From: Beroe ovata
Lineage: Eukaryota > Ctenophora > Nuda > Beroida > Beroidae
Assembly: GCA_946803715.1 (NCBI GenBank)
Contig: CAMPET010000006.1
Span: forward strand, 178,460-242,459
Direction of reading: 5' to 3'
Length of the DNA: 64,000 nucleotides
In this document: positions 24,420 to 35,110 of the stretch, in pieces
How positions within the stretch are numbered: the first letter of the stretch is position 1
Layout of the letters: every line of letters begins with the position of its first letter
Notes under the pieces: model-generated
What the model saw: the letters and a program-made list of their open reading frames with translations, nothing else
Databases searched by the model: none
Told to the model about the DNA's origin: nothing
Program-made: the position numbers and the translations under genes

Positions 24420-25169
24420 TCAGATGGCACTGTATCCCTTCCTCCCAAAGACAGTCTCATCCCTCACTGGTGGACCATGAAGCTCCAGGTATATCCTATA
24501 CTGTTCCAACTCACGTCGGAAATGTTCATCCACCTCCAGCTTCTCCCGTTCCATGGACTCTACAAACTCATCCCACTCAGTGTCTTGACCCGGTGAGGGG
24601 GGTCGCGTGACGGGCGTCGCGTTACCGGTGTCACCGGGTTCGATAGTATCGGGCATGATCAGATCACACAACTGAAGTATTACAGTGTTCCTATGGTGGT
24701 AAGTACTGAATAAAAGTTTGGACTATGGAACCAAGGATACTACTTCGGTTGTGTGGTTTGGAGTGGTGTGATCTTCAGACGTGTCAAGAATATGTGGTAT
24801 CTCTTGTCTTACCTTGGTTAGTTCTAGAACCTTCTTATCGAGTGCTGCAAGATTTGAATCAGCATTTGCAACAGCACCGGGAAGTGAAGCGGAGCAATGC
24901 CGATCTAAAATGGTCTGGCATTCTGCCAACTGAACTCCTTCAATTCCTTTCCTCTTGTTCTGAAACTCCTCAATGAAATAACGAGCTTCACCTAGGGGAG
25001 TGGCGGGGGATTTGATAAGCAAGTTGTCATATATCAGGACATTTCAAACTAATGTATAAGAACTGTTATGAAGAACGGCACCTTGGAGAATGGCACGGTG
25101 ATCAAATAACCGGCTGAACACAGCCAGACCAGATTTCAGAGCTCCTAGTCCGGCTTCATCTTTGGACAT
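24420..25169 (-). CDS. BLOC1S5: BLOC-1 subunit 5 (muted homologue)
   Basis: Subunit of BLOC-1, which sorts cargo to lysosome-related organelles. Three exons. The first (from 25169) reads SGLAVFSRLFDHRAILQ and splices in phase to GEARYFIEEFQNKRKG; human BLOC1S5 has RLLDHRPVIQGETRYFVKEFEEKR at the same place. The last exon ends in a helical stretch, EWDEFVESMEREKLEVDEHF, matching human WDNFMKEQPNKRAEVDEEH. The protein is predicted to be mostly coiled coil. A Pro/Thr-rich insert lies just before the last helix. Stop at 24420. Confidence 0.82.
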
Positions 25170-25391
25170 GCTATGAGATAGGTCATAGGTACGTCGTGAG
25201 TCTTACAGCTTGTAATACTGGCATATGCTCAATTAATCTCTAAATATCACTTTACTAGATAACTCTGATCGCCAGGAAGTATAAATACAAAACCAAATTC
25301 CATTTACTTTATTCCTAATATGCAAAAAACAGATTGAAAAGTATTAATACAAAACCACTTCAAAGCGTACCGATATCGGCAAAACCATCGG

Positions 25392-27361
25392 TCATAAGAA
25401 GGTATTTATATTGTTCCTAACAGTATCTACAACAGTTAATAAATAGTCCTCATCATTGGTATCTCTTTTGTTTCCGGGTGAAACAGTCATTTCAAAACCA
25501 GGTCCATACTCACAGAAATACGCGTGGTCCGGAATTTTGTCAGAGATCACTTTTCCCGTGATATCAGCTGCGATATTGAGGCTTGGGTTAATTATGAAGA
25601 GTAAGCTACCCTCAATCATCATAACAGAAGTTGTATTCCTTGAGCGGTTATTGACCACTTCAACAAAAAGCTGTTGTTTTTAGGTTAACATACCTGTGAT
25701 TTTGGTCCACGTTCTGGCCACATTCGCGAAGTTATAGCCCCCACCTCCAAGCAGTAAAGTAGGCTTATTGTAAGCCAGGATTTTCCTTATCACACACGAA
25801 ATACCCTCTGGGGTATAGGAGAATGCCTAACGAAGAATTTGGACTTTGGTCAGTAAAATCGATCACAAATTATATCACCTTTCCTGAACTGTGAGTCGTC
25901 TGAAATAATATGCCTCACCTGGTGAGGGTCACCAGCGATACCATCAGCACCACACTGACACACAATGGCGTCCGGAGAGAACTTATCCATCACTAAGTCC
26001 AGAGTTCCATCAACCGCCTGGATCGGAACTATATCTTACTCATGGTGAACTATAATGACAACAGGAAACATTTTCTTGTGTTTCAGAACAGCTCACTAAC
26101 GTATCGCAAGGTATGATCCGAAGCCCCGTCTTTGAGAGGTATGTTGATTGAGTAACCTTTCCCCTTACCCTCGCCTACGGAGTCCAGTGTTCCGGAACCT
26201 GGGTAAAACCCGGCCTCGAGTTTGTGTATGGAATACGTCATTACATAGGGACTGTGGTAAAATGCGTCCTCTACTCCATTGCCATGATGTAAGTCTAGGT
26301 CGATGTAGAGAACTCTGCAGAGGGTTAGGAGAGTAAAAAGAGAGCAAGAAGTTACGAGAGAGGTTATTATCAAGTTAAAAAAGGGCATTATCTGCGAATA
26401 AAACCTCTCGAAGTAGTGTCTGAGTTGTTTTATGGCCAGTACACAGTCATTTACGTAGCAAAATCCCTCTGCTTTACCAGGCTGGCCGTGGTGCCAGCCT
26501 CCATACCAATTGATAACAATCTAAAAGATAAGACATTACAGTGATGCATGATCGTCCAGCAGCTGTTCCTTTCATGCAAGTTTCCCACATTTCCCGCGCT
26601 CGAGATAAATAGAGAAAGCTACAAATAAAGAAAAAGAACGCGCGTGATTATAATGCATACATGTTGCGCCAGATGTCTCGCGCCACACGCAAACAAACTC
26701 AAAACTATGCGTCATTGTATCATGTCACACTTTGGCGCAATTGAAACACACACTTTGGTTACAATGAAACTATCACCTGATGTAGTTTCAGTCCCAGCGA
26801 CTCAGCTCCGTCGATTGACGCTCCCCCTATAGCACATACAGTGTCGAACATGCTTGGGAAGGGCGGACAGTCGTATACTGTAATGGGTGTCATCAGAAAG
26901 ATGATTATTGGCGTCTAGCGAGATATTCCAGATAAATTCGAATTAATATATGAATATATTCGAATTAATGCATTGAAATACATATATATGTCCCACCGAG
27001 TCCATATCTTTGTAGAGTCTCGACATCTGTTGTCTCATCATAGGAATTGAGTACTTCGATGTAGTCGTTGGAATGGAATTCAGTCAATTGTAGCCTGCAG
27101 AGCATCGAAAGGTCACGCACACGAAAGTTATTGGTTTATTCAAGAAGAACTTATCGAAAATCAGATTGCTGCAACCAAAATGTGATGAAATGATACAACA
27201 GATTACCCACTGATTCCAATGGGATCAATGATATCCATGTTTTCTGTCAGTCGGAAAGCATCTATCAGACTCTGGACAAGTTGTGATCTAGTTCTCACTT
27301 TAGGAATGTCGGACGTGACGTCTGTCAGTTCTGGAGATGTTACGAAGCCAATCTTCCCCAT
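25392..27361 (-). CDS. HDAC8: Class I histone deacetylase, HDAC8
   Basis: Zinc-dependent lysine deacetylase; in vertebrates it acts on SMC3 of cohesin. The start at 27361 (MGKIGFVTSPELTDV) replaces the longer human N-terminus. Exons carry in order: YDCPPFPSMFDTVCAIGGAS, the catalytic His pair INWYGGWHHGQPGKAEGFCY, zinc ligands YIDLDLHHGNGVEDAF, the HDAC8-type SIHKLEAGFYPGSGTLDSVG, the third ligand CGADGIAGDP, and the transition-state Tyr in LLGGGGYNFANVARTW. The end region DKIPDHAYFCEYGP matches human SEIPDHEFFTAYGP. All catalytic residues are present. About nine exons; the start of the last one is less certain. Only about 220 bp separates its stop from the BLOC1S5 start. Confidence 0.94.
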
Positions 27362-27743
27362 CTACCTAAAGAGAGTAGAGAGTTGATAGGGTTTGAATAA
27401 AATAAGAGATTGGATTAGAATAAAAGAGAGGCTTGAATAAAGCAGCAAAGTTAATCTCGCAATTATGCAATTCTTCTGGATTAAATATATTTATGAAATA
27501 CGACATACGTCAATGACACACTCTATTTATTATTGTATATTCAGAGTTATAACGGTTCAATAAGAATGATAAGATCATTATTGGTTCAAAATATTCGCAA
27601 TTCATGGTTTGATGTCAAAGTTGAGAACAGTTGACAGATGTGAAGAGTTCGAAGCAACTGTATCGGATATGAATATACGAATCAAGTTTCTTGGGCAGTT
27701 TTTCGGATAAGTCACAGTGCAGACGGTAGTGTCTGTTTTCTCT

Positions 27744-30700
27744 TCAAGACCCCATGACATCAGGCAAACTACCATCAGAATCATCTTGGTTCTTGGATTC
27801 GGAACTTAGCAAATCTGAAGGCAAGATGGTGAGAACAGTCTGATTCGAGTCCGTGGTAGTTTCATTGACCTGAATGATAACGGGAACAACGTCACCAGCC
27901 TCTGCACATACGCTCTCCTCAAGAATTGTAACTGCTTTCAGGGAGTTCGCTCCTTTCTTAGCATCTTCTGGAACTCTCGGTGTTGCTTTTGGAATGCCTT
28001 TCATGAGTGTCGAAAATATTGGCTGCTTTGTTGGTGACAAAACACTCGGTTTCAGTTCTTGGGACCGGCTTTCAGAAGGCTGTGTCTCAGGCACTGGTTC
28101 AGTTGGAGCTGACGTTTCTGTGACCGATTTCACTTCAACAGTTTGGGGTTCCAAGTTGCACAGCTTCTTGTTTTTATGCTCCTCAGAGTCATTGGCTTCT
28201 TCCATTTTCCGTTTTTGACAAAGGAGATTGTACTGGAGTTCAAATATGTTTGACCTCTTCTGAGATTTTGTGATATCACTCTCCAAAGTATCCTTGAGTT
28301 TCTCCTGTGAATCGTTGGATTCTAAACTAGGGACATTAGCAGTAAGTGCTTCACAAGCATTGCAGATGAAACTTGATGATTCATATGACCCAGAAGTACA
28401 ATGAAGATGATAATGCCTTTTGCAGAAATCACAAAAAATCTTTTGAATAGAATCGGTTTTGTGACATTTCTTGCAAGGCGTTTCCTCAGTTGTGTTGAGA
28501 GCAACAACATTTTCAGATGAGTCAGACTTCTTGGGGCTTATTTCAGTCTGAGCAGCCGCTTTGTCTTTTGATTCTTGCTCATCGCTCTTGTAATGATCAG
28601 GCTTTTTAACAGTCCTACCAAACTTTGTCGACTTGGACTTTGAGACAGTCTCGTCTCTCGCCTCATGCTCTTCGTAAATTCCATTATCTTCAGCCTCAGA
28701 AGTCTCCTGAGCTTCGTGTTCATTCAAGGTGCACGCAGTGCAGAACCATGCCCACTTCTTGTTAACTTTGGGATTCCGCTTTACAGGGGGATCAAGACAG
28801 CTGAAATGGAACCAGCCCTGGCATTCATCACAGTCCACCATGCTTTCAAGGTTATCAGCACGTTTGCATAGTTGACAGTACTTCAACCCTATCTTTCTGT
28901 TGATAACATGTGATTTGATCTTTATGTTTTGTTTCTGCATGAGGCAGTCTGGTATGTCATAGTCACTTGGCTCAACGATGGAAAGGAACTTCCATATTGC
29001 AACGGCTTGCTTGCGAATCTTTTCATATTTCTTCGATATTTTGGGCACTTGGTTCTGTAACTCGAATATCTCCGCCTGGAGCTTATGTTCTTCCTCTCTT
29101 AGATTCAGCAAGTTCTTGTAGTGATAGTTGTACCTGTAAACAACTTCTTCTCTTTGACTCTGCCTCTGCTCATATTGCTTCGCAAATTCGACTGATACAG
29201 CAGGCCTTACAAATCTAGGCGTTTTCTCCGAAAAATCGGTTTCCTCAATTATCTTTGCGTGAGTGTCCAATCCAAACAACTCGGCTTTTTTCGTCAACTT
29301 ATTAAATGCACTAACAGAACCGAAAAGAGCTCTAGGGTGCCGTTCAGTCATAATAGCTGGGACAATAACTTCGCTCCTGGCTGCAATGTGTTCTTTCCTT
29401 TTCTTTTCTAACAGTTGCTTAGTGTGAATTTGAACTTTTTGACTTCGAAATGCCTTCAAATGTTCCTGAAGTAGGCGGTAGTACTTCTTATTGAATCGGG
29501 CAAGTTCCTTATCGACATGAACTTTGCAATACGCAAAGAAAGGGTTGGTTTTCACATCACTGGAGTTATTCTCCATGAGATATCCCATTTTTTGGGCACA
29601 TGTTATGTGAAAGTTAGATTTGCAGAGCCCAGCATCACATTCTACCACGAGACCAGTGAACGCAAATCTTGAATCCTCGCACAGATCACACTTCTTATAC
29701 CCAAACTTGGACGGTGGTATATCAGTTGTGATTATAGGCTCGAGTTTGGTTGTATCATTGAATCCAATGCCATCAGAGTAAAGAGCACACACCATATGAG
29801 CAAATTTCCCGGAGTCTGTATGTTTCATGACTCCCGATTTGTTTGGACAAAGTTCACATTGATGTTCATCTAAATTTGCTACACAGGGCTCACAAAACCA
29901 TGTTGTATCGATTTCATCATTGTCCGGATCTGTGGGTGTAGCACCATAGCAACCCTCATGGACCGTGATACCACAGTTGTCACACTCAATAATGTTATCC
30001 TCCTCAGGGCCCATGAGACAGACACAGCAAATACTTATTTCCAGTGCATCTGATAGTGGTATATTCATGTTCTTACCAGATGATGACTTTATCTTTTTCT
30101 CACTTTCGGAATCAAAATCTTTCTTCGAAGGCTCCTTCAACGGGACATCAGTCATATCGACATCTTCTTCTTCCCCATCCTCTCCCTTGACCTGCTCAGT
30201 GATGTCTTCTTTCTTAGCGTGCCACTCTTCGTCTTCGGAGCTTGATTCATCACTCATGGCTTTAGCTTGCTCAGCTATCTCATTCTTGAACTGTATGACC
30301 TTTATCTGACGCTTCCCAGCACCCCGAGGAACGAATAAGAAGGGCATGTCGCTTGCTGATATCTTCACAGGTTCACCTTGCTCTTCTTCATTCTCATTTG
30401 ATACTTCAACCTCTTTAAAACTCATGTCATCATTGGTGGTGTCCAGTTCTTCCTCTGTCACAACATCCTCCTTCTCCCCATCACTCCCTTCAGCCGAGTC
30501 ATCTGACGTTTTTCCCTCATCCTGATCATCGTCAGAGTGTTCATCAACGGACATGTCACCGGGTTGTGCCTCCCAGTCATCATCCTGTTCGTCATCCGAA
30601 TCGTCCTCGCTATCCACTAGCTTGATCATATTCTGTTTATCCTTAACTGGCTTTATGTTTCGGCGTGGTCTCCGCTGCAGGGCGGGTCTTGTCAGATCAG

Positions 30701-30830
30701 CATCAGCCGTCTCAGCATCTGCCATCACCACTTCACATTTTCCAGGATCACTATCTTTGAGGTCAGCTTTACAATCTTTCAGCACCTGTTTATCTTCTTG
30801 GTCTTCTGACGTGTCTTTACTCAGGTGCAT
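27744..30830 (-). CDS. PHF14: PHF14-like multi-PHD chromatin reader, single exon
   Basis: The frame stays open from 30914. I place the start at the Met at 30830 (MHLSKDTSEDQEDKQ) because an acceptor-like CCCAATAG precedes it; this gives 1,028 residues. The N-terminus is highly acidic. An extended PHD-zinc knuckle-PHD unit (about residues 265-435) contains NIIECDNCGITVHEGCYGAT and AHMVCALYSDGIGFND, both PHF14 hallmarks. A coiled coil follows, then a PHD finger near 650-710 (MVDCDECQGWFHFSCLDPPV) and another near 785-830 (FCDFCKRHYHLHC). PHF14 reads histone H3 tails and represses transcription. The coding region has no intron, while neighbours have many. A small gene next to it shares its N-terminal motif. 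Confidence 0.9.
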   Translation of the reverse strand: MHLSKDTSEDQEDKQVLKDCKADLKDSDPGKCEVVMADAETADADLTRPALQRRPRRNIKPVKDKQNMIKLVDSEDDSDDEQDDDWEAQPGDMSVDEHSDDDQDEGKTSDDSAEGSDGEKEDVVTEEELDTTNDDMSFKEVEVSNENEEEQGEPVKISASDMPFLFVPRGAGKRQIKVIQFKNEIAEQAKAMSDESSSEDEEWHAKKEDITEQVKGEDGEEEDVDMTDVPLKEPSKKDFDSESEKKIKSSSGKNMNIPLSDALEISICCVCLMGPEEDNIIECDNCGITVHEGCYGATPTDPDNDEIDTTWFCEPCVANLDEHQCELCPNKSGVMKHTDSGKFAHMVCALYSDGIGFNDTTKLEPIITTDIPPSKFGYKKCDLCEDSRFAFTGLVVECDAGLCKSNFHITCAQKMGYLMENNSSDVKTNPFFAYCKVHVDKELARFNKKYYRLLQEHLKAFRSQKVQIHTKQLLEKKRKEHIAARSEVIVPAIMTERHPRALFGSVSAFNKLTKKAELFGLDTHAKIIEETDFSEKTPRFVRPAVSVEFAKQYEQRQSQREEVVYRYNYHYKNLLNLREEEHKLQAEIFELQNQVPKISKKYEKIRKQAVAIWKFLSIVEPSDYDIPDCLMQKQNIKIKSHVINRKIGLKYCQLCKRADNLESMVDCDECQGWFHFSCLDPPVKRNPKVNKKWAWFCTACTLNEHEAQETSEAEDNGIYEEHEARDETVSKSKSTKFGRTVKKPDHYKSDEQESKDKAAAQTEISPKKSDSSENVVALNTTEETPCKKCHKTDSIQKIFCDFCKRHYHLHCTSGSYESSSFICNACEALTANVPSLESNDSQEKLKDTLESDITKSQKRSNIFELQYNLLCQKRKMEEANDSEEHKNKKLCNLEPQTVEVKSVTETSAPTEPVPETQPSESRSQELKPSVLSPTKQPIFSTLMKGIPKATPRVPEDAKKGANSLKAVTILEESVCAEAGDVVPVIIQVNETTTDSNQTVLTILPSDLLSSESKNQDDSDGSLPDVMGS

Positions 30831-31285
30831 GCCTATTGGGTTAGTACCAGTCAGTAGAATCATCGCAGATGACATCAAAGTATGGTAAATAGGCAGTGTA
30901 AGGTAAATAGGCACGTGAGATTCATTGATACAGTATGGTACTGAACTTAAAAGCTAAAATTTATTAACCATCAATACCAACGAATATTAACATGAAATTG
31001 AAATCAAATTTATTTTAGTTGATCTTTAAATTAAATTGTTAAGATTAAAAAGTTTCATGCACAAATATCTGATATAATAGGATGAAATTACAACAATTTG
31101 GTTATGCTATCCTGACTTTCAAACGAAAAATCAGTAGCAAAAATAACAATTTGCTACAAAAATGGCTCTTCAAGTCAATTCGAAACTCGAAACAAGGTCA
31201 TGTGCATACTCTACTATAAAGCATTCCACTAGTGGCCACTATGTAGGTAACAATGGATAAAAGAAATAAAATACTCGACTTGTAT
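30831..31285. other. Intergenic, AT-rich
   Basis: About 455 bp between PHF14 and the small gene behind it. No open frame with coding character and no clear repeat. It should include the PHF14 promoter and possibly a non-coding first exon, since PHF14 seems to begin at an acceptor-like site. Confidence 0.4.
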
Positions 31286-32057
31286 CTAACTTTGATTTTC
31301 AGAATTCTCATTGAAGATATGTCCCATAACTTCCTTGTATTTCTTGTAGGCTCGCTTTTTGTCCTTGTGAGATAGGTGAATGAGGTGGGAAGTCACCATC
31401 TGCCCAGCTTGTATTGCCAAGCTACGGAAAGTCCCGGTTTGTGCCACTTGGCCGTCACAATGCTCGTTCTGCTGATTTTCCAACAACAACTTCAGAATTT
31501 CAGCATTTTTCTCAGTGATACTAGCCAATGAAGACATCACATCATCTGAAGAAATTAAACACTAGAGGATGAAAATGAATTAGGAAAGATATCATGATAT
31601 TCTCAATTGTAGAAATTACAAAACGATACTCACCAATTTTCCTTCTCTTCGCTTTCTGGTTCAGCCTCAGGGTTTTTCTTCGAATCTTTGCATCTTTTTC
31701 ACGACGGACCCTTTTCTTGATGTCTGGAAGAAGAAAAAGGTTCAAAATCGCCCAATTGACTTCATTGATTATCAAAGGAATTGAAACTGAATTGAAATAT
31801 TGATGGAACTTACTTCCAGTTCCGTTTGGAGGTCTGTCTAAATTGTCACAGACTTGCTCATCAGAGGTATCAGAAAGAACACTCTTGCCCTCTTCCCAGT
31901 CCACGTCATCTTCATCGGTTTCTGTTTCACTCTCCACCAACTTGACCATCAGATCATCCTCCTTAGCAGGAGTGGGGTTCCTCTGTGATCTCCTCAATAG
32001 TGGAGCTGTCGTGGGGTTTGATTCCTCTAGATGACTTTCCTCAAAACTGTCACTCAT
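31286..32057 (-). CDS. Small acidic nuclear protein sharing the PHF14 N-terminal motif
   Basis: Three exons (32057-31814, 31723-31634, 31545-31286) with consistent phases give 197 residues. Exon 1 contains RRSQRNPTPAKEDDLMVKLV then SETETDEDDVDWEEG. The neighbouring PHF14 has RRPRRNIKPVKDKQNMIKLV then DSEDDSDDEQDDDWE at the same place. Exon 2 is a short, very basic stretch (KKRVRREKDAKIRRKTLRLN) that looks like a nuclear localisation signal. Exon 3 ends in a helical segment, FRSLAIQAGQMVTSHLIHLS, followed by HKDKKRAYKKYKEVMGHIF. This resembles a BESS-type C-terminal motif only weakly. There are no PHD fingers. I do not recognise it as a named family; it may be a partial duplicate with a new C-terminus. 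Confidence 0.7.
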
Positions 32058-32266
32058 TGCTAGGAAAGAATTCTTTCAATGTGATGTTTTGGTGTGCACA
32101 TTGTACAATCATAATGTTGATCAACAATGAAAAATTCAGGCGGAAAAATTGAAACACGAGCATAATTGTAAAATAAATTACTTAGCTAAAACAGTTAGGT
32201 ACTCAAATTCATGTATGTCAAAACAATCGCGACCCGATGATGATTAATCATTCTACCCTTATATTG

Positions 32267-34434
32267 CTACTCGGGAGCTTTCTGTTTTTTATACTTGAAT
32301 GATTTCAATGGATCTGCTTTTCTTTTCGACGCTTGACCTTTGTAATTTCCTACTTTTTTTTGATTGAAATCAATTTTCTTTTTCTTTTTCTTTCCCTGCT
32401 TGATGTTTCCTTTTAGTGCTGATGGAACAAGATAATCAGGTACAGTCGAGAGATGATCTTTTATATCTCTGGTCTTGCCCACTTTGTCATGTCGCAACAC
32501 CTCCAAGTCTTTCGGATTTTCTGTAAAGAATGTTTTGAGTTTTTCTGAGTTCATGATTTCTTGCTTTATTTCCTTTCGCCTGCACTCCTGTACAGCAAAC
32601 TTGGTAACTGCTCTGTATGCGTCTATACATCTGTACCGGAATCCCTCAATGGATGTGATATTGAAGTTGTATGGTTTAAACTCATCATTTTGATCAGCAG
32701 TTTTGTTCAAATGAAGCTTTAGTTCTTCGAACTTTTTCTCGTTCTGTGGAGTGAGGAATGTGAGGCTGTATCCTGTATTGAAGGCTCGAGCAGTCCTACC
32801 AACACGATGGACGTATTGTTCTGAGCTGCTTGGGAAGTCAAAATTAATGATGTTGTCAACACATTGGAAATCAATGCCACGAGATATGTTGTACTCTTTA
32901 TTTTGATGGTCATCACTGGCTACCACTATGTCATAAATACCTGAAAATGGATCAGTCTCACGTTTGACATGTAATATTGTAATGACTCAAATAAGGGGGG
33001 NATAAACAAATGAGTACCTAAATACTATAATGCCTTGGTAAACAGTTTTAGGGTTAAGGAACATGGTCCTGACATGGTTATGAATTACAATAAGTACACA
33101 GCATACCTCGATTGAATTGATCAATGGCATGAGCTACACAGTTAGATGGAAGCTCAAAATTCAGCACACATGAAGTGATAGAAAACTGCTCTAGGAACAG
33201 CTTAACTTGATAACATCTGAAAATGAATTGTCATTGCAAGAGTAAGTATTGGGCATACCAAATCTTATTTATTTTACCGATACTCAGCTCACAAACCTGT
33301 TTGTATCAGAAACAAAGAGAAGAGTTTTCCCTCGAATAAGATTTAGTTTGAGGAGAGTATACAGTAAAAGGAATTTGTCTTCCATGCTACATTTCACAAT
33401 ATATTGCTCTAGCTTGCTTTCCTGAGATATGTCACACGATATAGCATAGGTTGTTATCATTTCGCCATTTGATCGAGACATCATTATTCTTAAACTCACC
33501 TCACTTGCTGAGATATTGAGATTTAACTTCACAGGATTATTCAAATGCAAACATAAAGATTTCACATCATCATTGAGAGTTGCTGACACAAGAATTGTCT
33601 GTATGATGGAGGGGAAGTGTTGTCTGAGTTCTGAGAGGTCTCCTGAATATCCATATGAAAACTGGAGATCTGCCTCATCAATGATCAGTAAAAAAAGATT
33701 ACTCAAAGACAATGAAGCAGATTTTACAGCCATAAGTAAACTAGCAGGAGTGCCAATGATGATATGTGGATCTTGGAATAATTGTGTCTTCATGGACTCT
33801 TGATTATTGGATGCAGACAGATTCACCTGAAATTATGGTATCTAGTTTCAAATACCCATCAGTTTGAGGTGATTTCACGACAATGCTTAAAGCTTGTTCT
33901 TACCACAGATATCTGAGATGTCCACTTTGTCAACAAAGAAAACACTTTAAATGTTTGAGAAGCCAGAGTCTTAGTAGGAACGAGAACAATTACAGAGGCA
34001 CAAGAAGCATCAGGTTTTCTGATGAGCATTTGGAGGGCACAAAGAGCATATGCACCTGTTTTACCTGTTGTAAAATTCAGTACACAGATAATAGGTTGAA
34101 TTACATTTCATAATTGTTACACATTACACAATCCTATAACTATAAAAGATATCTACAATAAGTATAACAAGTAACAAAATACAGCATTTGCAATTCTCAT
34201 TAATTGAATTTGATTCAAGTTCAAACCTGATCCAGTTTTTGACTTGCACACAACATCATGTCCTTCGATTACTTGTGGAATCATTACAGCTTGTACAAGG
34301 GTTGGTCTGTTCCATTGGATTTTTGCTATTGCTTTACCTATCCTATCATCCAATGACAGTTCTTTAAAGCTTTTAATCTTCTTACCTACTTTTATTTTTT
34401 CGATATGATCATTCTCTTCTTTTAACTCAGACAT
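32267..34434 (-). CDS. DDX56: DEAD-box RNA helicase DDX56
   Basis: Nucleolar ATP-dependent RNA helicase for 60S ribosome assembly (yeast Dbp9). I chose [17 protein letters not shown] (34434) over an upstream in-frame Met. Q motif: [14 protein letters not shown] and [13 protein letters not shown]. Walker A begins CKSKTGSG at an exon end. Motif Ib is [10 protein letters not shown], motif [12 protein letters not shown], motif [12 protein letters not shown]. The linker [20 protein letters not shown] is very close to human LLLYALLKLSLIRGKSLLF. Motif VI is [15 protein letters not shown]. The C-terminal extension has the family-specific [20 protein letters not shown] and [20 protein letters not shown] and a lysine-rich end. 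Several introns. A single N at 33001 lies in an intron. Confidence 0.94.
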
Positions 34435-34683
34435 TCTGAAATCATTCTTGAAAGAGTTACCACACAAATGTTAAGTTATGATTATGCTTAAAACAGTCAG
34501 TATGAATTGAAATGAAGGATAATTAGATCTGTATAGTATTAGCAGACTTCATATCTGACAATATCTCAATTACTTGTAAACAGATCTTCTGAAATCTTAG
34601 GATGACTCAGGAAGTTATACAGTCATCATAAATATGGAGCTATTTGTTGAGAATGAAGTCAAATAGAAGAAAGTGATGAATTC

Positions 34684-34731
34684 TTTCTGCATCTGTATAT
34701 TGAATAGGTATTCAATATACAGATGCAGAAA
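34684..34731. repeat. Perfect inverted repeat, 23-bp arms
   Basis: Arms at 34684-34706 and 34709-34731 are perfect reverse complements separated by two G bases. The inner sequence is TATTGAATA-GG-TATTCAATA. The near-zero loop allows a cruciform but is unlike a microRNA precursor. Confidence 0.92.
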
Positions 34732-34849
34732 TATCTTCTCAAATCACAAATGGTCTCATACATATTACATCCATCAATCGAAACTGAGCATTGCTAATCA
34801 TAAATTAATTTTAAGAAATCAATCTTGTTAGATTTCGTTGTCAGATGCT

Positions 34850-35110
34850 ACCTGTTTCTTGCGCGAAGAACCATCGAAGGCCTGCGCGAGAAATAGGGAC
34901 AGGTAACATTCGGCAAACTTTCTATGCTTCTTTTGTCGGTCGCGCGCGTTAGGTGGCTGTAGAGTGTAGCGCTACACTCTACAGCGCTTTTGTTTTGTCT
35001 GGCGATGCTTGGCTTAATGGCTTGGCTCTGCTGACGCGAGCCGCGAGTGCCAGCCTGTCTGATCAGAATAATTTGCGGCGCGCGCGCAATGAAATTGAAA
35101 TTCTCGACAG
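34850..35110. repeat. GC-rich dispersed repeat fragments
   Basis: The part 35055-35110 (CCAGCCTGTCTGA, a CG-alternating tract, then GAAATTCTCGACAGGGGCTA) matches 61809-61872. GAAGGCCTGCGCGAGAAATA near 34880 is the reverse complement of the CG-rich arm near 62340. The element is probably non-autonomous. Confidence 0.65.
34956..34985. repeat. 30-bp perfect palindrome
   Basis: The sequence reads the same on both strands around the central GTAGCGCTAC, with no spacer. It lies inside the GC-rich repeat fragment upstream of DDX56. Confidence 0.93.

Noticed and set aside
34684..34731. Possible microRNA precursor
   Set aside because: Arms are perfect and the loop is only two bases, unlike animal pre-miRNAs.
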